Assembly (NCBI GenBank): GCA_932294355.1
Contig: OW028747.1
Span: 27,181,501-27,245,500, forward strand
Direction of reading: 5' to 3'
DNA length: 64,000 nucleotides
From: Aporophyla lueneburgensis
Taxonomy: Eukaryota > Arthropoda > Insecta > Lepidoptera > Noctuidae
This document shows, one piece after another, positions 61,590 through 64,000 of the stretch. Under the pieces are notes generated by a model. That model did no database searches. It saw nothing but the letters and a program-made list of their open reading frames with translations, and was not told the DNA's origin. Every line of letters starts with the position of its first letter. Position 1 is the first letter of the stretch. Both the position numbers and the translations under genes were made by a program.

Positions 61590-61724
61590 CAAACGCCAGC
61601 ACATCAAGCTACCCGAAACTGTCAAATTTTCCCAATCAATCTTGAACCTAATGCTTTAGCGATAACGTTGAAAACCTATTATAGAAATTTGACAGATTGT
61701 AGTAGCTTTATGTGCTGGCGTCTG
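61590..61724 (-). mobile_element. 135-bp Tc1/mariner-like MITE, copy 2
   Basis: TA at 61588-61589 and 61725-61726. Ends CAAACGCCAGCACATCAAGC and, reversed, CAGACGCCAGCACATAAAGC. Same length as copy 1 at 48841, in inverse orientation. Confidence 0.82.
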
Positions 61725-61729
61725 TACTT

Positions 61730-62165
61730 TTGAACATGATTTTATTAATATGCGATTTTTTCCTTATAAGAATCCTCCATATTGCGTGGTCTGGGATGAA
61801 TAAAAAACGTATATCCTTAAACGTTATATTTATAATCAGATGACTAATAAAAGCAACTCAAACTGAGAACGATATTCTAGAACTGCGCTTACGCACGGAA
61901 ACTGTATTGTATTTGCACCAATGGAAGGCTTTGGAAACAAGTGTCATGGTCCGCCCAGAAATTTTTTGTCATTATTGTTATACATTTATGTTGGATAAAA
62001 ATTAAGACAAATTGATTATATCTTCTTTTGATTACTTTCTGATCTAATGGGCTTTTTTCTTCCAAAGTTTTCTTGGCATTTTATAAGTTGAGTGTTGTGC
62101 TATCGTACTATTAATACTTCCTTCAAAAGAACTTGTAAATAAGATTATTTGCAAACACTATATAA
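61730..62165. other. Unique AT-rich DNA
   Basis: Nothing recognised. Confidence 0.5.
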
Positions 62166-62171
62166 TTTCGT

Positions 62172-62372
62172 GTGGTGACTTAAAGAATAGCACCATCCTA
62201 TTTCTTCCCATAGCTGTCGTAAAAGGCGACTAAGGAATTTATTAGAGAATGGGCAGCAGCGTTCTCTATGCATTTTACCACCATACTGCGATCGCCAACC
62301 CGTCTGCCAAACGTGGCGATAATGGCAATCCCGCCTCAGGAGAGGCAGTGGACGTCTTATGGCTGAAATTAT
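62172..62372 (+). mobile_element. RTE-tailed SINE-like element
   Basis: AAAGAATAGCACCATCCTAT through TTTACCACCATACTGCGATC to GCAGTGGACGTCTTATGGCT, with a short deletion before the 3' block. Confidence 0.8.
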
Positions 62373-62399
62373 GATGAGTGCATCTAGTATACATATATC

Positions 62400-62490
62400 A
62401 GTCGCTCCATGTAAAATACTGGTATTCAATTGCATCTGGTTAGACTGGAAGCTAACCCCAACATAGTTGGGAAAGGGTGGGTGATAATAT
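62400..62490 (+). repeat. 5S-SINE tail
   Basis: GTCGCTCCATGTAAAATACT, GGTTAGACTGGAAGCTAACC and CATAGTTGGGAAAGGGTGGG. Confidence 0.7.
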
Positions 62491-62494
62491 CTAT

Positions 62495-63275
62495 ACTTAT
62501 CTATTATGAATGAATAGTTTTCATATAAATAAATAGCCTCAGAATCACTGCCTATATTGGAGCAAATTTATCACCAAAAACATTTGGGTGGTAGTTGGGG
62601 TGGGTACCTATCTAGTACAAACAAAATCTAGCCACAATACAGACTACCTGTATAGGAATAATTATATCACTAAAAATATTTTCATCATCAGACACAAAAA
62701 ATTCAAGTTTGTGAATATACAATCGACCCTTAACTGCTTCTTAATCTTGCCGTGATAACCGTTGAACTGAGATAAACCAGTCGTCTGATAATCAGAGATA
62801 ATGACACGTAACCGTGTAATGAGCATACTGGTTACATGTATACAGTCACGTGGGTTCCGACAGGGTAGGCAGAGATGATAGGAGATTGTGGATACGACAA
62901 GGATCTTGCAATGCAAAGCGAATGTATGGGTCTCTGTCGGTTTTGGGCTCAGATGTCGCAGAAAATCTGCATCCCGTCAGAATTCCAATCCTTTGTTTTT
63001 GCTAAGAATTGAAACTGGTTATCACTGATAACTTCCAAATGCAATCTCGATTGAGCACTTGGTGGAGAGTATGCTTAAACATTGCGTTACCGTGCATCGG
63101 GTGACAGATCTCTACGAGAGTTGATGGACGCTACTGAAAAGGCTAAGCTCGTAGCCAAATCCTCTGTGCTAACTATAGTTAGATTGGTATCGACACTAAG
63201 AAGAAAACTGCCAAATCCGATCCATAAGAACATATAATAGTAATAGTATAGTATAATAGTATGATACCGTTGTTG
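62495..63275. other. Unique DNA, no gene
   Basis: ORFs of 80-120 codons on the minus strand at 62662-63449 overlap in different frames and lack domains. Confidence 0.4.
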
Positions 63276-63278
63276 ATT

Positions 63279-63389
63279 ACACGCATGCGTAGCATGACCA
63301 CCGTAGAAAGGGGTTTTGTCGACGGAAGAATAGACAAAATTACAGATTGTAGAAAGATTAAAGATAGAATTAAAGGTTGTAGAAAGATT
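63279..63389 (+). repeat. Interspersed repeat G, short copy
   Basis: CATGCGTAGCATGACCACCG, GGGGTTTTGTCGACGGAAGA and ACAGATTGTAGAAAGATTAA. Compared with 60583-60950 the central part is missing. Confidence 0.5.
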
Positions 63390-63462
63390 TGGCGAAGGGT
63401 TGGCGATCGCAGTTTGGTGGTGAAATGCATAGAGAACGCTGCTGTCCATTCTCTAAGCCTTC
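63390..63462 (-). mobile_element. RTE-tailed SINE fragment
   Basis: GGTTGGCGATCGCAGTTTGG and AAATGCATAGAGAACGCTGC only. Confidence 0.7.
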
Positions 63463-63785
63463 TCTAGTACCTTTCATAAACTTGATATTTTTTCGTACTG
63501 TAATATCACGGTAAAGATATCTTTTACCGTGGTAATATTGTTGCTGATATTTGACCGAAGTTCTGATCAGATGCATGCTCGAATTTGGTTCGATTTTTGA
63601 TAGATTGATAGTCGACACCGGGTATCGTGACTCGTGAGGTCATATCGTGTGAATTTTGTTTCTGACTTCATTTAAATAATATTTTAGTAGATAAGATTCA
63701 GATGTTTCATACATACGGTACACGTGCACAATTAAACGTACACAAAAGAGAGGGTAAAATTAATACTATGAATGCTTACATAACA

Positions 63786-64000
63786 TAATCAGCCTATAAT
63801 GGATCCCACTGTTGGGACACAGACCTCTGTGTGAGAGGGAGTGGGTCACGACACATTTCCTCTCGCCTGTATCCACCCCGCGGGCCCAGTGCGGGTTGGT
63901 AGATGTTACATGTCATCGAATTTTTCGGTTATACGACATACCGGCTATCTCACGGTGTCTTCCTTCACCGTTTTGAGAGCAGTGGTCACGAAATAATCTA
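63786..64000 (-). mobile_element. tRNA-SINE, cut by the window end
   Basis: AATCAGCCTATAATGGATCC, CACGGTGTCTTCCTTCACCG and TTTTGAGAGCAGTGGTCACG. The head with the pol III boxes would lie beyond 64000. Confidence 0.75.

Larger units (their letters stand above)
34255..64000 (+). other. Probable first intron (continues beyond the window)
   Basis: From the GTAAGT donor to the window end no exon with zinc-finger coding, and no gene on either strand, was recognised. The interval has the same dense transposon content as the intergenic left half. If the host-gene call is right, intron 1 exceeds 29.7 kb, a normal size for developmental regulators with intronic enhancers. A missed small exon is possible. 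Confidence 0.5.

Noticed and set aside
34261..64000. Second and later exons of the u-shaped-like gene
   Set aside because: No zinc-finger coding (C-x2-C...H-x3-H) with splice sites was found. All longer ORFs are explained by repeats or lack any domain.
1..64000. A novel multi-gene defence or metabolic system
   Set aside because: There is no set of adjacent intact genes. The window is intergenic and intronic DNA dominated by decayed mobile elements.

Overview
This window looks like nuclear DNA of a moth or butterfly (Lepidoptera, probably a noctuid-like moth). It is AT-rich, has no bacterial-type operons, and is packed with repeat types typical of lepidopteran genomes. These are Helitrons ending in CTAG, RTE-clade LINEs with (ATG)n tails, R1-clade LINE tails, 5S- and tRNA-derived SINEs, and hAT and Harbinger-like DNA elements. 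Species assignment is inference.

Only one convincing host-gene feature is present: a short first coding exon on the + strand at 34215-34254. It encodes MSRRKQSNPKPLK and ends in a GTAAGT splice donor. This N-terminus is the NuRD-recruiting motif of FOG/ZFPM (insect u-shaped) zinc-finger cofactors and their relatives. A GC-rich leader precedes it, with a 9-codon upstream ORF ending 3 nt before the start codon. No further exon was recognised, so about 34.26-64 kb is read as a long first intron and 1 to about 33.9 kb as upstream intergenic DNA.

Layout. 1-8.5 kb: mostly unique AT-rich DNA with scattered SINE and Helitron pieces. 8.55-10.45 kb: a hAT element with a perfect 8-bp target duplication, broken by an RTE LINE. 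11-18 kb: small repeats, hairpins and a diverged three-copy repeat. 18.6-22.7 kb: an R1-clade LINE 3' end joined to a decayed Ty3/Gypsy element with a 3' LTR. 22.8-34 kb: LINE remnants, a 754-bp Harbinger-like element, SINEs and tandem Helitrons. 34-64 kb: the inferred intron, holding more R1 tails with clear target duplications, nested Helitrons and several short inverted-repeat elements.

Nothing here works as a multi-gene system. The main content is a dated stack of transposon insertions, several of which may be unnamed non-autonomous families, plus the start of a developmental regulator. No autonomous element in the window looks fully functional. The Gypsy integrase ORF keeps its full catalytic triad, but the upstream reverse transcriptase is broken.
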